Source: Candidatus Promineofilum glycogenicum
Lineage (GTDB): Bacteria > Chloroflexota > Anaerolineae > Promineifilales > Promineifilaceae
Assembly (NCBI GenBank): GCA_016707605.1
Contig: JADJHJ010000026.1
Coordinates: 124,001-188,000 of the forward strand
DNA length: 64,000 nt
Direction of reading: 5' to 3'
In this document: piece after piece, positions 8,059-16,851 of the stretch
Position numbering within the stretch: the stretch's first letter is position 1
Layout: each line of letters starts with the position of its first letter
Position numbers and translations under genes: made by a program
The notes under the pieces: model-generated
Database searches by the model: none
What the model was told of the DNA's origin: nothing
What the model saw: the letters and a program-made list of their open reading frames with translations, nothing else

Positions 8059-11000
8059 GTGCTCATCATTACTCTCTTAATTGTCCTCATCGCCTGCCGG
8101 CAGGGGCCGGAGGCAGCCCCCACCCAGGCCCCGCAAGCCACGACTGAGACGGCCGAGACAACCGTGACCACCGCGCCAACGGCCGAACCCACAGCCACCG
8201 ACGAACCCGCGCCGACGGAGGAGCCGCCCACCCTGCCCACGGCCGCGCCGACGGAGGAGCCGGCCGCTTGCTCGCCCAACGACCCCATCTACCTCGCCAT
8301 CGTCTGGCACCAGCACCAGCCGGTCTACTTCCAGGACCCGGAGACGGGCGTCTTTGCCCGCCCCTGGGTGCGCCTCCACGCCGCCAAGGACTACGTCGAT
8401 ATGGCCGCCATCCTGCGCGACTACCCCGACGTCAAGGCCACGTTCAACCTGACGCCCAGCCTGCTGCGCCAACTGGAGGCCATCGGCGCGGGGGCCACCG
8501 ACCTGGCCTGGGAACACACGCTCGTTCCGGCCGAGGAGCTGACCGACGCCCAAAAGCAGTTCATCCTCGACCGCTTCTTCGACACCAACCGCCGCATCGT
8601 CGCCCGCTTCCCGCGCTATCAGGAGCTGCTCGACCTGCGCGACAACAGCGACGACCCGCTGAGCGCCTACAGCGCCGACGACTTTCGCGATCTGCAACTG
8701 CTGTTCAACCTGGCCTGGACCGACCCCGACTGGCTGGCCGAGGAGCCGCTGGCGGCACTGGTCGAGAAGGGCGAGGGGTTCAGCGAAGAGGACAAGGTCA
8801 TCGTCCTCGATGAGCACCTGCGCCTGGTCAACGAGGTCATCCCCCTGCACCGCGAATTGCAGGACGCCGGGCAGATCGAGATCACGACCACGCCCTTCGC
8901 CCACCCCATCCTGCCCCTGCTGGTCAACAGCGATCTGGCCCTCAACGCCCTGCCCGACGCCACGCTGCCCAGCCCGGCCTTCACCTGGGGCCAGGACGCC
9001 GTGGCCCAGGTGGAGTTAGGCGTGGCCTTCTACACCGAGCGCTTCGGCCAGGCCCCGCGCGGCATGTGGCCGTCGGAAGGCTCGGTGGCCGAAGAGATGA
9101 TCGGCATGGTCGCCACTAGCGGCATCCAGTGGATGGCCAGCGACGAGGGCGTGCTGGCCCAGAGCCTCAACATCGACAGCTTTACCCGCGACGGCAATGA
9201 GGTCGTCATCGAGGCCGACCGGCTCTACCGCCCCTACAACGTCCAGGGGCGTAACAGCGGCCCGGTGGCCATGCTCTTCCGCGACCGGATCATCTCCGAC
9301 AAAGTGGGCTTCACCTACTCCGGCCTGCCGGGCGAGGCCGCGGCCGATGACTTCATGCGCCGCATCCACGCCATCTGCGGGCGGCTACAAAGCAGTGGGG
9401 CCGAAGGGCCGCACCTGGTCTCGGTCATCCTCGACGGCGAAAACGCCTGGGAGAACTACGACAACGACGGCAAGGCGTTCCTCCACGCCCTCTACCAGCG
9501 CCTCAGCGACGAGCCGTCCATCGTCACCGTCACCCCCAGCGAGTTTTTGGCCACCGCCCCGGAGCCGGAGCGCCTCGGCCGCCTGTGGGCCGGGTCGTGG
9601 CACAACGCCGACTTCAGCATCTGGATCGGCGAAGAGGACGAGAACCGCGCCTGGGATCTGCTGCGTGAGACGCGGGTCTACCTGCAAACCTACATCACCG
9701 GCCGCAACCGCGACACAGTGACGCCGGAAGAGCTCGACGCCGCCTTCACCCAGATGTACATCGCCGAAGGCTCCGACTGGTTCTGGTACATCGGCAGCGA
9801 CCAGACCTCGGCCGACGACGCCTCCTTCGACAGCCAGTTCCGCAACGCGCTCAAACAGGTCTACGTCGAGTTGGGCGCGGAGCCGCCCAGCGTTCTCGAC
9901 GTGCCCATCATCCCCGTTGCGCCGGCGACGGCCGACCGGCTGTCGGGCGGGCTGCTGTCGCCGCTGGTCGACGGCGTGGCCGCGGCCGGCGAGTGGGACG
10001 CGGCCGGGGCCTACGTGGCCACCGGCGGCGTCATGGCCACCACGCCGGCCTTCGCCGAGCTGGCCTACGGCTTCGACGCCCGCAATCTCTACCTGAAGAC
10101 GATGCTCGACCCCGACTTCACCCTGCCGGCAGCGGCGACGGTCGAGTACTACTTCGGCTCGCCGGCCACCGGCGCGGTCACCAACTTCAGCCGCAGCGGC
10201 GGGCTGCTGGGCTTTGCCGCCAACCGGATGCTGGAGTTGAGGTTCAGCGGCGGCGTGCTGGGCGCGGTGACGTTCTATCAGGCCACGGCCGAAGACGTGC
10301 CCGACCACTGGAGCGTCGTCGCCAGTGGCACGGCCACCAATGGCCAGGCGGCGTTCGACGTAGCGGACGCGGCGTCCGGCGACGTGGCCGCCGGCGGCGT
10401 GGCCGCGGGCGAGGTCATCGAGATGGCCGTGCCGCTGGCCGCGCTGGGCGACCCCGACGTGGGCGCGCGGCTGGTGGTGCGCGGCGTCTATGGCGAGACG
10501 ATTGAGGGCAACCGGGTGGACGTGGACTTCGTCCCGTCGCTCGGCCCGGCCGAACTGGCCGTGCCCGACCTGGGCACGATGGCCGCCCTGCTGGACGTGA
10601 CCGACCCGACCGGCGACGACACCGGCCCCGGAACCTACACCTACCCCACCGACGCCGTCTTCCAGCCCGGCAACTTCGACATCACCAACTTCCAGGTGGG
10701 GGCCGACGACGAGAACATCCTCTTCCGCTTCACGATGGCCGGCCCGGTGGACAACCCCTGGGACGGCACGAACGGCCTGTCGTTGCAGACGTTCGACATC
10801 TACATCGATCAGGATGGCGACGGCGCGGGGGGCGTGGCCTTCCTGCCCGGCCGCAACCTGTCGCTGGCCGAGGGCAGCGCCTGGGACTACGCCATCACCG
10901 TCGAGGGCTGGGAGTCGAAGATCTTCACCCCCGGCGACGAAGGGCCGACGGAGATCGCCGGGCCGGGCGACTTCGCCGTCATCACCGATCCCGGCCAGCA

Positions 11001-11322
11001 AAAGGTCACCGTCCGCGTGCCCAAGAGCATCCTGGGCGATACGCCGGAAGCGTGGCGCTACGCGGCGGTGGTCATGAGCCAGGAGGGCTTCCCCAGCGGC
11101 GGCGTGCTGCGCGTGCGCGATGTGGGCGTGGCCGCCGAGCAGTGGCGCATCGGCGGCGCGCCGGCCGGGGCCACCAACCACACCCGCGTGCTCGACCTGG
11201 TCTGGCCGGAGGCGGGGCAGCAGGAGGCGTGGCTGAGCGACTTCGCCCCATCGACCGCGGCCCAGGCTGAGTTGACGGCCGATGACTTCGCGCGGGTGGA
11301 GATGCTGACGCCGGGGCCGTAA
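8059..11322 (+). CDS. Secreted GH57 glycoside hydrolase lipoprotein (amylopullulanase/alpha-amylase type)
   Basis: A lipoprotein of 1087 residues: short signal with lipobox ending at Cys13, then a Thr/Pro/Glu linker to about residue 72. The GH57 catalytic domain follows, with region 1 HQHQPVY near residue 82, region 3 MWPSEGSV containing Glu340 as the expected nucleophile, and region 4 ILDGENAW containing Asp459 as the expected acid/base. Residues about 635-830 look like a DOMON/CBM9-type beta-sandwich (DGVAAAGEWDAAG). Residues about 845-1085 resemble a glucodextranase-type C-terminal domain (DPTGDDTGPGTYTYPTD). GTG 8059 gives the signal peptide. It probably cleaves alpha-glucans outside the cell and feeds the MalFG importer upstream. 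Exact specificity is unknown. Confidence 0.9.
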   Translation: MLIITLLIVLIACRQGPEAAPTQAPQATTETAETTVTTAPTAEPTATDEPAPTEEPPTLPTAAPTEEPAACSPNDPIYLAIVWHQHQPVYFQDPETGVFARPWVRLHAAKDYVDMAAILRDYPDVKATFNLTPSLLRQLEAIGAGATDLAWEHTLVPAEELTDAQKQFILDRFFDTNRRIVARFPRYQELLDLRDNSDDPLSAYSADDFRDLQLLFNLAWTDPDWLAEEPLAALVEKGEGFSEEDKVIVLDEHLRLVNEVIPLHRELQDAGQIEITTTPFAHPILPLLVNSDLALNALPDATLPSPAFTWGQDAVAQVELGVAFYTERFGQAPRGMWPSEGSVAEEMIGMVATSGIQWMASDEGVLAQSLNIDSFTRDGNEVVIEADRLYRPYNVQGRNSGPVAMLFRDRIISDKVGFTYSGLPGEAAADDFMRRIHAICGRLQSSGAEGPHLVSVILDGENAWENYDNDGKAFLHALYQRLSDEPSIVTVTPSEFLATAPEPERLGRLWAGSWHNADFSIWIGEEDENRAWDLLRETRVYLQTYITGRNRDTVTPEELDAAFTQMYIAEGSDWFWYIGSDQTSADDASFDSQFRNALKQVYVELGAEPPSVLDVPIIPVAPATADRLSGGLLSPLVDGVAAAGEWDAAGAYVATGGVMATTPAFAELAYGFDARNLYLKTMLDPDFTLPAAATVEYYFGSPATGAVTNFSRSGGLLGFAANRMLELRFSGGVLGAVTFYQATAEDVPDHWSVVASGTATNGQAAFDVADAASGDVAAGGVAAGEVIEMAVPLAALGDPDVGARLVVRGVYGETIEGNRVDVDFVPSLGPAELAVPDLGTMAALLDVTDPTGDDTGPGTYTYPTDAVFQPGNFDITNFQVGADDENILFRFTMAGPVDNPWDGTNGLSLQTFDIYIDQDGDGAGGVAFLPGRNLSLAEGSAWDYAITVEGWESKIFTPGDEGPTEIAGPGDFAVITDPGQQKVTVRVPKSILGDTPEAWRYAAVVMSQEGFPSGGVLRVRDVGVAAEQWRIGGAPAGATNHTRVLDLVWPEAGQQEAWLSDFAPSTAAQAELTADDFARVEMLTPGP

Positions 11323-11330
11323 GAAGACGG

Positions 11331-11399
11331 AACCACAGATTACGCAGATTACACAGATTTCCTTTCTTGAAATCTGTGTAATCTGCGTAATCTGTGGTT
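11331..11399. repeat. CAGATT-family palindrome (family A), perfect 31-base arms
   Basis: Arms at 11331-11361 and 11369-11399 are exact inverted complements with a seven-base spacer. The element begins 9 bases after the GH57 stop codon. The RNA would fold into one long AU/GC-mixed hairpin. Confidence 0.9.
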
Positions 11400-11450
11400 G
11401 CTTTCCATCTCTGTCGTTGACAGGCCAGCGGTCTAGCCATCCTCATATGC

Positions 11451-11456
11451 TATAAT
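11451..11456 (+). promoter_or_regulatory. Possible -10 box for the tumAE remnant
   Basis: TATAAT at 11451-11456 in the context TATAATGGCGG. The same 11-mer occurs at 37475-37485 before another small gene. The nearest TTGACA (11417-11422) is too far away (28 bases) to be a standard -35. Confidence 0.4.
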
Positions 11457-11483
11457 GGCGGAGAGTTGACGTGGAGGTAAGCG

Positions 11484-11825
11484 ATGCAAGTCACTAAAGA
11501 TGAAACGTCGAACGACGAAACGATAAATCACGCCTGGCGCAGCTGATTCACCTTTACGAAATGGGACAGAAGCAGTGAACTGATGGACCAGACTATCGAC
11601 AAGTTGTTTTCCCCAGGAAGCGGCCGAAGCGCAACGGGACGTTGAAGAATTAGGGGCCGACTTGCCGAATTTGAGGATCGCTTTGGCATGGCGTCCGAGG
11701 TGTTCTATCAGCGCTTTGAGGCTGGCGAATTGGGCGACGGCGCGGACTTCATCGAATGGGCATCGTTCTATGATATGTACCGGAACGCAAAGAATCGTCT
11801 GGCAGCCGTGCGTGGTGAAGGGTGA
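11484..11825 (+). pseudogene. tumA: TumA-like antitoxin remnant, multiple frameshifts
   Basis: No single frame spans this stretch, but antitoxin-like pieces appear in turn: RLAQLIHLYEMGQKQ, MDQTIDKLFS, then QEAAEAQRDVEEL, then LAEFEDRFGMASEVFYQRF ending GDGADFIEWASFYDMY. Changes of frame fall near 11613 (a C run) and 11655. The start ATG 11484 follows GGAGGTAAGC, a good ribosome site. The last piece ends at TGA 11823-11825 and overlaps the toxin start (GTGA), as in intact pairs. The C-terminal phrase is typical of the small antitoxin partner of TumE toxins. Assignment rests on remembered family features. Confidence 0.55.
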
Positions 11826-12218
11826 AAGCAAGCGAGCATATCAACCGACTTGAGAAGTTTATTGTCGACAGCAGACTCATCCGAACATCCGAGATAAGAG
11901 AAAGACGCATCCGCCGATTTGAAGCCTACATCAAAATCAAGTTGACCCTGATTGACGACAGCATATTGGAAGTAACAGAATACATCTTTGCGGCTGAAGA
12001 GAATCACGCCGAAGTAGTACGTTATAGCTATCATTGGATGGATGCGTCCAATCGGCTATACCTTCGCTGGGATAACGTGCGACATTATCCTAATCTGCCC
12101 AACTTCCCCATCACCGCCACGACGGCGACGAAAAGAACGTCCTCCCCGGCGAGCCGATGACGCTGTCCAAAGTCCTGGCATCATCGCCAAGGAAATCAAA
12201 TCAACCGGCAGCCAATAA
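11822..12218 (+). pseudogene. tumE: TumE-like toxin (DUF6516), two frameshifts near the 3' end
   Basis: The continuous part reads MKASEHINRLEKFIVDSRLI through SYHWMDASNRLYLRWDNVRH, typical of the TumE toxin family (beta-strand pattern, conserved EYI..AEE..V.RYSYHW). Inserting one base near 12107 restores HYPNLPNFPHHRHDGDEKNV then LPGEPMTLSKVL. A second insertion near 12177 restores GIIAKEIKSTGSQ and a stop at 12216. Without these changes the frame reads to an aberrant stop at 12160. The GTG start overlaps the antitoxin stop. Base composition is clearly more AT-rich than the flanking sugar-enzyme genes, suggesting transfer. The toxin is probably inactive unless the indels are sequencing errors. 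Confidence 0.65.
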
Positions 12219-12238
12219 CCGCCCCAAAAGAGAGTCTC

Positions 12239-13951
12239 ATGAACGAAACAATCTTCGGCCGCCTGGCCACCGTCGAAGTCCGCAGCCAGTTTGCCCAGAT
12301 GCGCCTGCAAGGGCTGCAACACCGCCGCCGCCTGTCGCCCGGCTCGCCGCGCGCCGGGGAGCAGCCGGTCGTCACCGTCATCGTCGGGCCGGACTTGCCC
12401 ATTGATGAGGTCGTCTGCCTGGTCACCGAGCCGGAGGCGACCGTCGTGCCCCTGCGGCGGGTCAAGACGGAGTGGGACCTGCTGCTGTGGGCCTACTACG
12501 AGGTCTGGGAGGCGGCGCTGCCCGCCCACCCGGCCGGCACGCTGGTGCGCTACCAGCTTCGCGCCCACGACGAGGACAGCGGCGAGACGTACTGGGTCGA
12601 CGACGGGGCGGAGTACAGCTACGTCGTCGGCGACTCCGGCCCGCCGGCCTGGGCGCTGCCGGCCATCATCTACCAGGTCTTCCCCGACCGCTTCTCGCCC
12701 GGCCACGGCCGCGCCTGGAACCCGACCGCCCACCTGTCCGATATCTACGGCGGCACGCTGCGCGGCATCATCGATAACCTGCCCTACATCGCCGGGCTGG
12801 GCTTCACGGCCATCTGGCTCAACCCGTTCTTCCCCGACGACACCCACCACGGCTACCACGCCAGCGACTACTTCACCGTCAACCCGCGCTTGGGCACGCT
12901 CGACGACGCCCGCGAACTGGTGGACAAGTGCCACGAGCGCGGCATCCGCCTGCTGCTCGACTTCGTCGGCAACCACTGGGGCAGCAAGCACGCCAGCTTC
13001 CAGGCGGCGCGGGCCGACCGCAACAGCCCCTTCTATCGCTGGTACTACTGGAAGAACTGGCCCGACGAGTACATGGCTTACTACGACGTGCCCGACCTGC
13101 CCAAGCTGAACGTCGATCACCCCGGCGTGCGCGACCACCTGCTGCGCAGTATCGGCTTCTGGCTGGGCGACATGAACTTCGACGGGCTGCGGCTCGACCA
13201 CGCCGATGGGCCGTCGTATGACTTCTGGACCGACGTGCGCGTCGTCGCCCGCAGCATCAAGCCCGATGCCTGGATGTTCGGCGAACTGGTCCGCACGCCG
13301 GAGCAGCAGCTCAGCTACGCCGGGCTGTTCGACGGCACGCTCGACTTCCTGCTCTGCCAGGCGATGCGCAACACCTTCGCCGCGGGCACGATGAGCCTGG
13401 CCGCCTTCGACGCCTTCCTGAACCGCCACGAAGCCTACTTTCCGGCGCAGAACGTCTTCAGCCGCCCCAGCTTTCTGGACAACCACGACATGAACCGCTT
13501 TTTGTGGCAGGCCGGGGGCGACAAGCGCAAGCTGAAGCTGGCGGCGCTGGTGCAGTTCACCCTTGGCGGCGCGCCCATCGTCTACAACGGCACCGAGGTC
13601 GGCGTGACCCAGGAGCGCGGCATCCACGACGCCAACAGCCAGGGCATGGAGGAGTGCCGCCAGCCGATGCTGTGGGGCGACGAGCAGGACAGCGACCTCT
13701 ATGCCAACTTCTGGTATCTCAGCCACCTGCGGCGCAACCACCCGGCGCTGTGGCGCGGCGGCCGGCGCACGCTCTTCCTCGACTCGGCCACGCAGACCTA
13801 CGCCTACGCCCGCGAGGACGGCCACGAGGCGCTGGTCGTTGGTCTGAACATGAGCGATGAGCCGCGCACGCTGGTCGTGCCCTACGTCGAGCGGGGGACG
13901 CAGATCACCTTCGAGCTGCCGCCGTGGACGGGGGACGTAGCGGCGTTGTAA
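12239..13951 (+). CDS. GH13 alpha-amylase family enzyme (neopullulanase/maltogenic-type)
   Basis: Intracellular enzyme of 570 residues with no signal peptide. An N-terminal beta-sandwich (about 1-135) precedes the TIM barrel. Catalytic landmarks are region I DFVGNH near 241, region II GLRLDHADG with nucleophile Asp320, region III FGELV with acid/base Glu349, and region IV FLDNHD with Asp417. The N-terminal domain and IYQVFPDRF entry are typical of the neopullulanase/cyclomaltodextrinase group. It likely degrades maltodextrins imported by MalFG to glucose and maltose. A perfect CAGATT palindrome follows 9 bases after the stop. The decayed TumAE pair sits between it and the GH57 gene. Confidence 0.92.
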   Translation: MNETIFGRLATVEVRSQFAQMRLQGLQHRRRLSPGSPRAGEQPVVTVIVGPDLPIDEVVCLVTEPEATVVPLRRVKTEWDLLLWAYYEVWEAALPAHPAGTLVRYQLRAHDEDSGETYWVDDGAEYSYVVGDSGPPAWALPAIIYQVFPDRFSPGHGRAWNPTAHLSDIYGGTLRGIIDNLPYIAGLGFTAIWLNPFFPDDTHHGYHASDYFTVNPRLGTLDDARELVDKCHERGIRLLLDFVGNHWGSKHASFQAARADRNSPFYRWYYWKNWPDEYMAYYDVPDLPKLNVDHPGVRDHLLRSIGFWLGDMNFDGLRLDHADGPSYDFWTDVRVVARSIKPDAWMFGELVRTPEQQLSYAGLFDGTLDFLLCQAMRNTFAAGTMSLAAFDAFLNRHEAYFPAQNVFSRPSFLDNHDMNRFLWQAGGDKRKLKLAALVQFTLGGAPIVYNGTEVGVTQERGIHDANSQGMEECRQPMLWGDEQDSDLYANFWYLSHLRRNHPALWRGGRRTLFLDSATQTYAYAREDGHEALVVGLNMSDEPRTLVVPYVERGTQITFELPPWTGDVAAL

Positions 13952-13959
13952 GAAGTTGG

Positions 13960-14102
13960 AACCACAGATTTCACAGATTCAGAAATATGATCCGCAGATT
14001 GGGCAGATTAGGCAGATTTTCAAGAGAAAAGAATCGATTCTTGTTCTGAAAATCTGCCCAATCTGCGGATCATTCCTCTTTTATCTGTGAAATCAGTGGT
14101 TT
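13960..14102. repeat. Nested CAGATT-family palindromes (family A)
   Basis: An outer pair (ACCACAGATTTCACAGAT near 13961 against ATCTGTGAAATCAGTGGT ending at 14100) encloses an inner pair starting ATGATCCGCAGATTGGGC at 13987 against its complement ending near 14082. The element fills the whole gap between the GH13 gene and the next glycosyltransferase, beginning 9 bases after a stop codon. Confidence 0.8.
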
Positions 14103-14120
14103 TTCTATAGCGAGTGACGA

Positions 14121-16664
14121 GTGAAGAAGTCAGTCGGCGCCCTCCTCGTCGTGTTGCTGCTGCTCAGCTTCGGCCTGCGCGCCCATCGCATCGGCGAGCA
14201 GCGCGTGTGGTGGGATGAGGGCTGGTCGGTCTGGGCGGCGCGCTTCCCCGTGGCCGACATCCTGCGCCAGACGGGCAACGACGTTCACCCGCCGCTCTAC
14301 TTCACCCTGCTCCACGGCTGGCGCGCCCTCAGCGGCGACAGCGAGGCCGGGCTGCGGCTCTTCTCGGCCTACCTGGGCCTGCTGACCGTGGGCGCGACCT
14401 ACACCCTCGGCCGCGACATGGCCCGCGGGCTGCTCTCGCCCGGCGCGGCGCGGCGGGCCGGGCTGCTGGCGGCGCTGCTGCTGGCCGTGTCGCGCTTCGC
14501 CATCGCCTGGTCACAGGAGATTCGCATGTACGCCCTGGCCACCCTGCTGGCGGTGCTGGCAGTGTGGGCGGCGCGGCGGGTTTGGGCCACCGGACGCCGG
14601 CGCGAGATGGCGGCCTACGTCTTGCTGGTGACGGCCGGGCTATATACGCTCTATCTGTTTGTGCCGATTTGGGCAGCGATCAATGTGGCGTGGTTGGGGG
14701 GGGTTTTGCGGCGGCGGAAAGACCCTCTCCCTAGCCCTCTCCCAAGGGGCGAGGGGACAAGAGGCCCTCTCCCTCTCTCCCCTGCTCCCCTGCCCCCTTG
14801 CCCTCCTGCCCTCTGGCTGGCCCTACAGGCTATCATCGCCGCCCTCTTCGCCCCCTGGGCGCTCTACGCCGCCGGGGGGTTCCTGAGCACGGCCTCGGCC
14901 ACGCCCATCCGCCTGCTCGACTTCCTCCACATCTACTGGACGGTGCTGACCGTCGGCATCCCGGTCGACGTGGCCCAGTTCAACTGGCTGACGCTGCCGG
15001 CGCTGGCCATATTCGCTGCCGCCGTCGCGGCGCTGGGGGCGGCAATTAGGAATTACGAATTAGGAATTAGGAATGGAGAGGGGCGAGTTCGTCAGCCTTC
15101 CCAGACTGACCTACTGAACACTGACCTACTGAACACTGATCCACTGCGCGACTTCGCCCTACTTCTCGCCGTCCTCCTCCTCCCCGCCCTCCTCGTCTAC
15201 CTCATCTCCCTGCCGCGGCAGAACTTCTACAACCCGCCCTTCAACCCACGCTATCTGGTCATCTTTACGCCGTTCTATAGTGTGTTGTTGGCGTGGGGGG
15301 TTGTGGTGGCCGGGCAGTGGGTTGGTTCGTTGGGCAGGGCGGACAAGAAGGTGCGACGCACTTCAGAAAGTGCGACGCACCCACTCGTCGCTCGTCGCTC
15401 GTCGCTCGTCACTTTTCTTCTGTCCGCTTTCATGCTCGCCGTGGCCCTCGTCGGCCTGTGGCCCTACTATCCGGGGCGGGTGCGGGTGGATGATTACCCG
15501 TCGCTGGTCAGCACCCTCTCAGCCCACCGGCAGCCGGGCGACTCGGTTGTGCTCTACACCGACACCGACTGGCCCATCTTCGCCTTCCACCACCCCGAAC
15601 CGTGGCGCGGCGTGCCCCATCTGTGGGCCATGACGCCGGAACTGGCCGGCGACTTCCTCGCGCCCATCTGGCAGAGCCACGACGCCGTGTGGCTGGTGAC
15701 GACGCCCTACAGCGCCGGCGGCGACCCGCAGCGCCTCGTGCCCGCCTGGCTGGCCGAGCGGGCGGCGGCCGTGCGCCAGTTCAGCTACAAGGACATGGCC
15801 CTGACGCTCTACGCCCGCACCCCCGACCGGGCGGCCATGGCCGACACGCTGCTCAACGACCCGCCGGCATCGCGCCGGCTCGACATCCCTCTCGCGCCCA
15901 CGGCCACCCTCGTCGGCTATGGCCAGGCGGCGCGTGACTTCAAGAGCGGCGACGTCATCCATCTCTTCCTCTACGCCACCGCGCCCGACGGCGGCGAAGC
16001 GACGGTCGGCCTGCTCGACGGCGCGGGGACGCTGTGGGCCGAGGCGACTGTGCCCCTGCCTGCCGCGGCCGAGACGACCCGCCAGCAGGTCGATCTGCTC
16101 GTGCCGCCCGACGCGCCGACCGGCCGCTACCGCTTCGCCGTCCGCGACGCGACCGGGCAGCCGGCCCCCTTCGGCGCGCTGACCATTCGCCAGCGACAGA
16201 GCGAGTTACTGACCGAGGCCGACGTGACCATTCCTAACCGGCTCGACGTGGCCTTCGACGGCGGCGTGCGTCTGCTGGGCTACGACCTGAGCGGCGCGGC
16301 GCGGCCGGGCGAGACGCTGGGCCTGACGCTGTACTGGACGGCCGGCGGCCCGCTGCCGCAGCGCTACAAGGTTTTCACCCACCTGCTGGGCGAGACGTTC
16401 AACGCCACCGGCGGCAACTTCCTGTGGGGCCAGAGCGACGCCGAGCCGGCGGCCAACACGCGGCCGACGACCGGCTGGCGGGCGGGCGAGGTCATCGTCG
16501 ACGAGCACGCCATTCCCATTGCCGCCGACGCGCCGCCGGGGGTGTATCGCATCGAGGTGGGACTGTATGAGCCGGTGAGTGGGGCGCGGCTGGCGGTGGT
16601 TGGGGTGGATGGGACGGCAATAGGCGATCACGTGATCGTGACGACCATCGATCTGCTCCCCTAA
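14121..16664 (+). CDS. GT-C membrane glycosyltransferase (GT39/ArnT-like) with C-terminal beta-sandwich
   Basis: Polytopic membrane protein of 847 residues that probably transfers a sugar from a polyprenyl-phosphate donor outside the membrane. The first hydrophobic segment (VGALLVVLLLLSFGL) is followed by the acidic WWDEGWSVWAARFP motif and NDVHPPLYFTLLHGW, the GT39-type DE and HPP signatures. About ten hydrophobic segments run to about residue 460. A soluble periplasmic tail includes a beta-sandwich near residues 690-845 (GVRLLGYDLSGAARPGETL, then YRIEVGLYEPVSG). Three repeat-like DNA blocks lie in frame within loops: 14718-14815, 15048-15150 and 15360-15415. The start is GTG 14121. Substrate is unknown. 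Two to three paralogues occur further on. Confidence 0.85.
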   Translation: MKKSVGALLVVLLLLSFGLRAHRIGEQRVWWDEGWSVWAARFPVADILRQTGNDVHPPLYFTLLHGWRALSGDSEAGLRLFSAYLGLLTVGATYTLGRDMARGLLSPGAARRAGLLAALLLAVSRFAIAWSQEIRMYALATLLAVLAVWAARRVWATGRRREMAAYVLLVTAGLYTLYLFVPIWAAINVAWLGGVLRRRKDPLPSPLPRGEGTRGPLPLSPAPLPPCPPALWLALQAIIAALFAPWALYAAGGFLSTASATPIRLLDFLHIYWTVLTVGIPVDVAQFNWLTLPALAIFAAAVAALGAAIRNYELGIRNGEGRVRQPSQTDLLNTDLLNTDPLRDFALLLAVLLLPALLVYLISLPRQNFYNPPFNPRYLVIFTPFYSVLLAWGVVVAGQWVGSLGRADKKVRRTSESATHPLVARRSSLVTFLLSAFMLAVALVGLWPYYPGRVRVDDYPSLVSTLSAHRQPGDSVVLYTDTDWPIFAFHHPEPWRGVPHLWAMTPELAGDFLAPIWQSHDAVWLVTTPYSAGGDPQRLVPAWLAERAAAVRQFSYKDMALTLYARTPDRAAMADTLLNDPPASRRLDIPLAPTATLVGYGQAARDFKSGDVIHLFLYATAPDGGEATVGLLDGAGTLWAEATVPLPAAAETTRQQVDLLVPPDAPTGRYRFAVRDATGQPAPFGALTIRQRQSELLTEADVTIPNRLDVAFDGGVRLLGYDLSGAARPGETLGLTLYWTAGGPLPQRYKVFTHLLGETFNATGGNFLWGQSDAEPAANTRPTTGWRAGEVIVDEHAIPIAADAPPGVYRIEVGLYEPVSGARLAVVGVDGTAIGDHVIVTTIDLLP
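14718..14815. repeat. CCCTCTCCC/GGGGCGAGGGG repeat (families C and D) inside a coding frame
   Basis: The block ACCCTCTCCC TAGCCCTCTCCC AAGGGGCGAGGGG followed by CTCCCCTGCTCCCCTGC is the same as elements at 19737-19895 and 42571-42693. Here it is read in frame as PLPSPLPRGEG in a loop of the glycosyltransferase. It introduces no stop. Confidence 0.8.
15048..15150. repeat. ATTAGGAATT and CTGACCTACTGAACA tandem repeats inside a coding frame
   Basis: AATTAGGAATTACGAATTAG-type units (15048-15073) and two copies of a 15-base unit (CTGACCTACTGAACA, 15107-15136) followed by a variant lie within the glycosyltransferase reading frame without breaking it. Related TTAGGGATTAGG units form a palindrome at 56457-56526. 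Confidence 0.65.
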
Positions 16665-16708
16665 CCTTTGCTACTCTGTGGCACAGGTTGATGTGGCACC
16701 AAGGTCGA

Positions 16709-16786
16709 TGTGGCACAGCATTCTTATCCTGTGCGCCCCGCACCTTTGACCGCGCCAAGTACACAGGATAAGAATCCTGTGCCACA
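16709..16786. repeat. 25-base inverted repeat (TGTGGCACAG family)
   Basis: Arms at 16709-16733 and 16762-16786 are inverted complements with a single mismatch, separated by 28 bases. Additional TGTGGCAC fragments occur at 16677-16700. The element fills the gap after the glycosyltransferase and before the next lipoprotein gene. Confidence 0.8.
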
Positions 16787-16851
16787 ACGGCAGTGTGAGT
16801 TGCGGCTGAAGGGTTGTGCGCCGGCCGTCTGACCGCGCTATGCTTGCCCCC

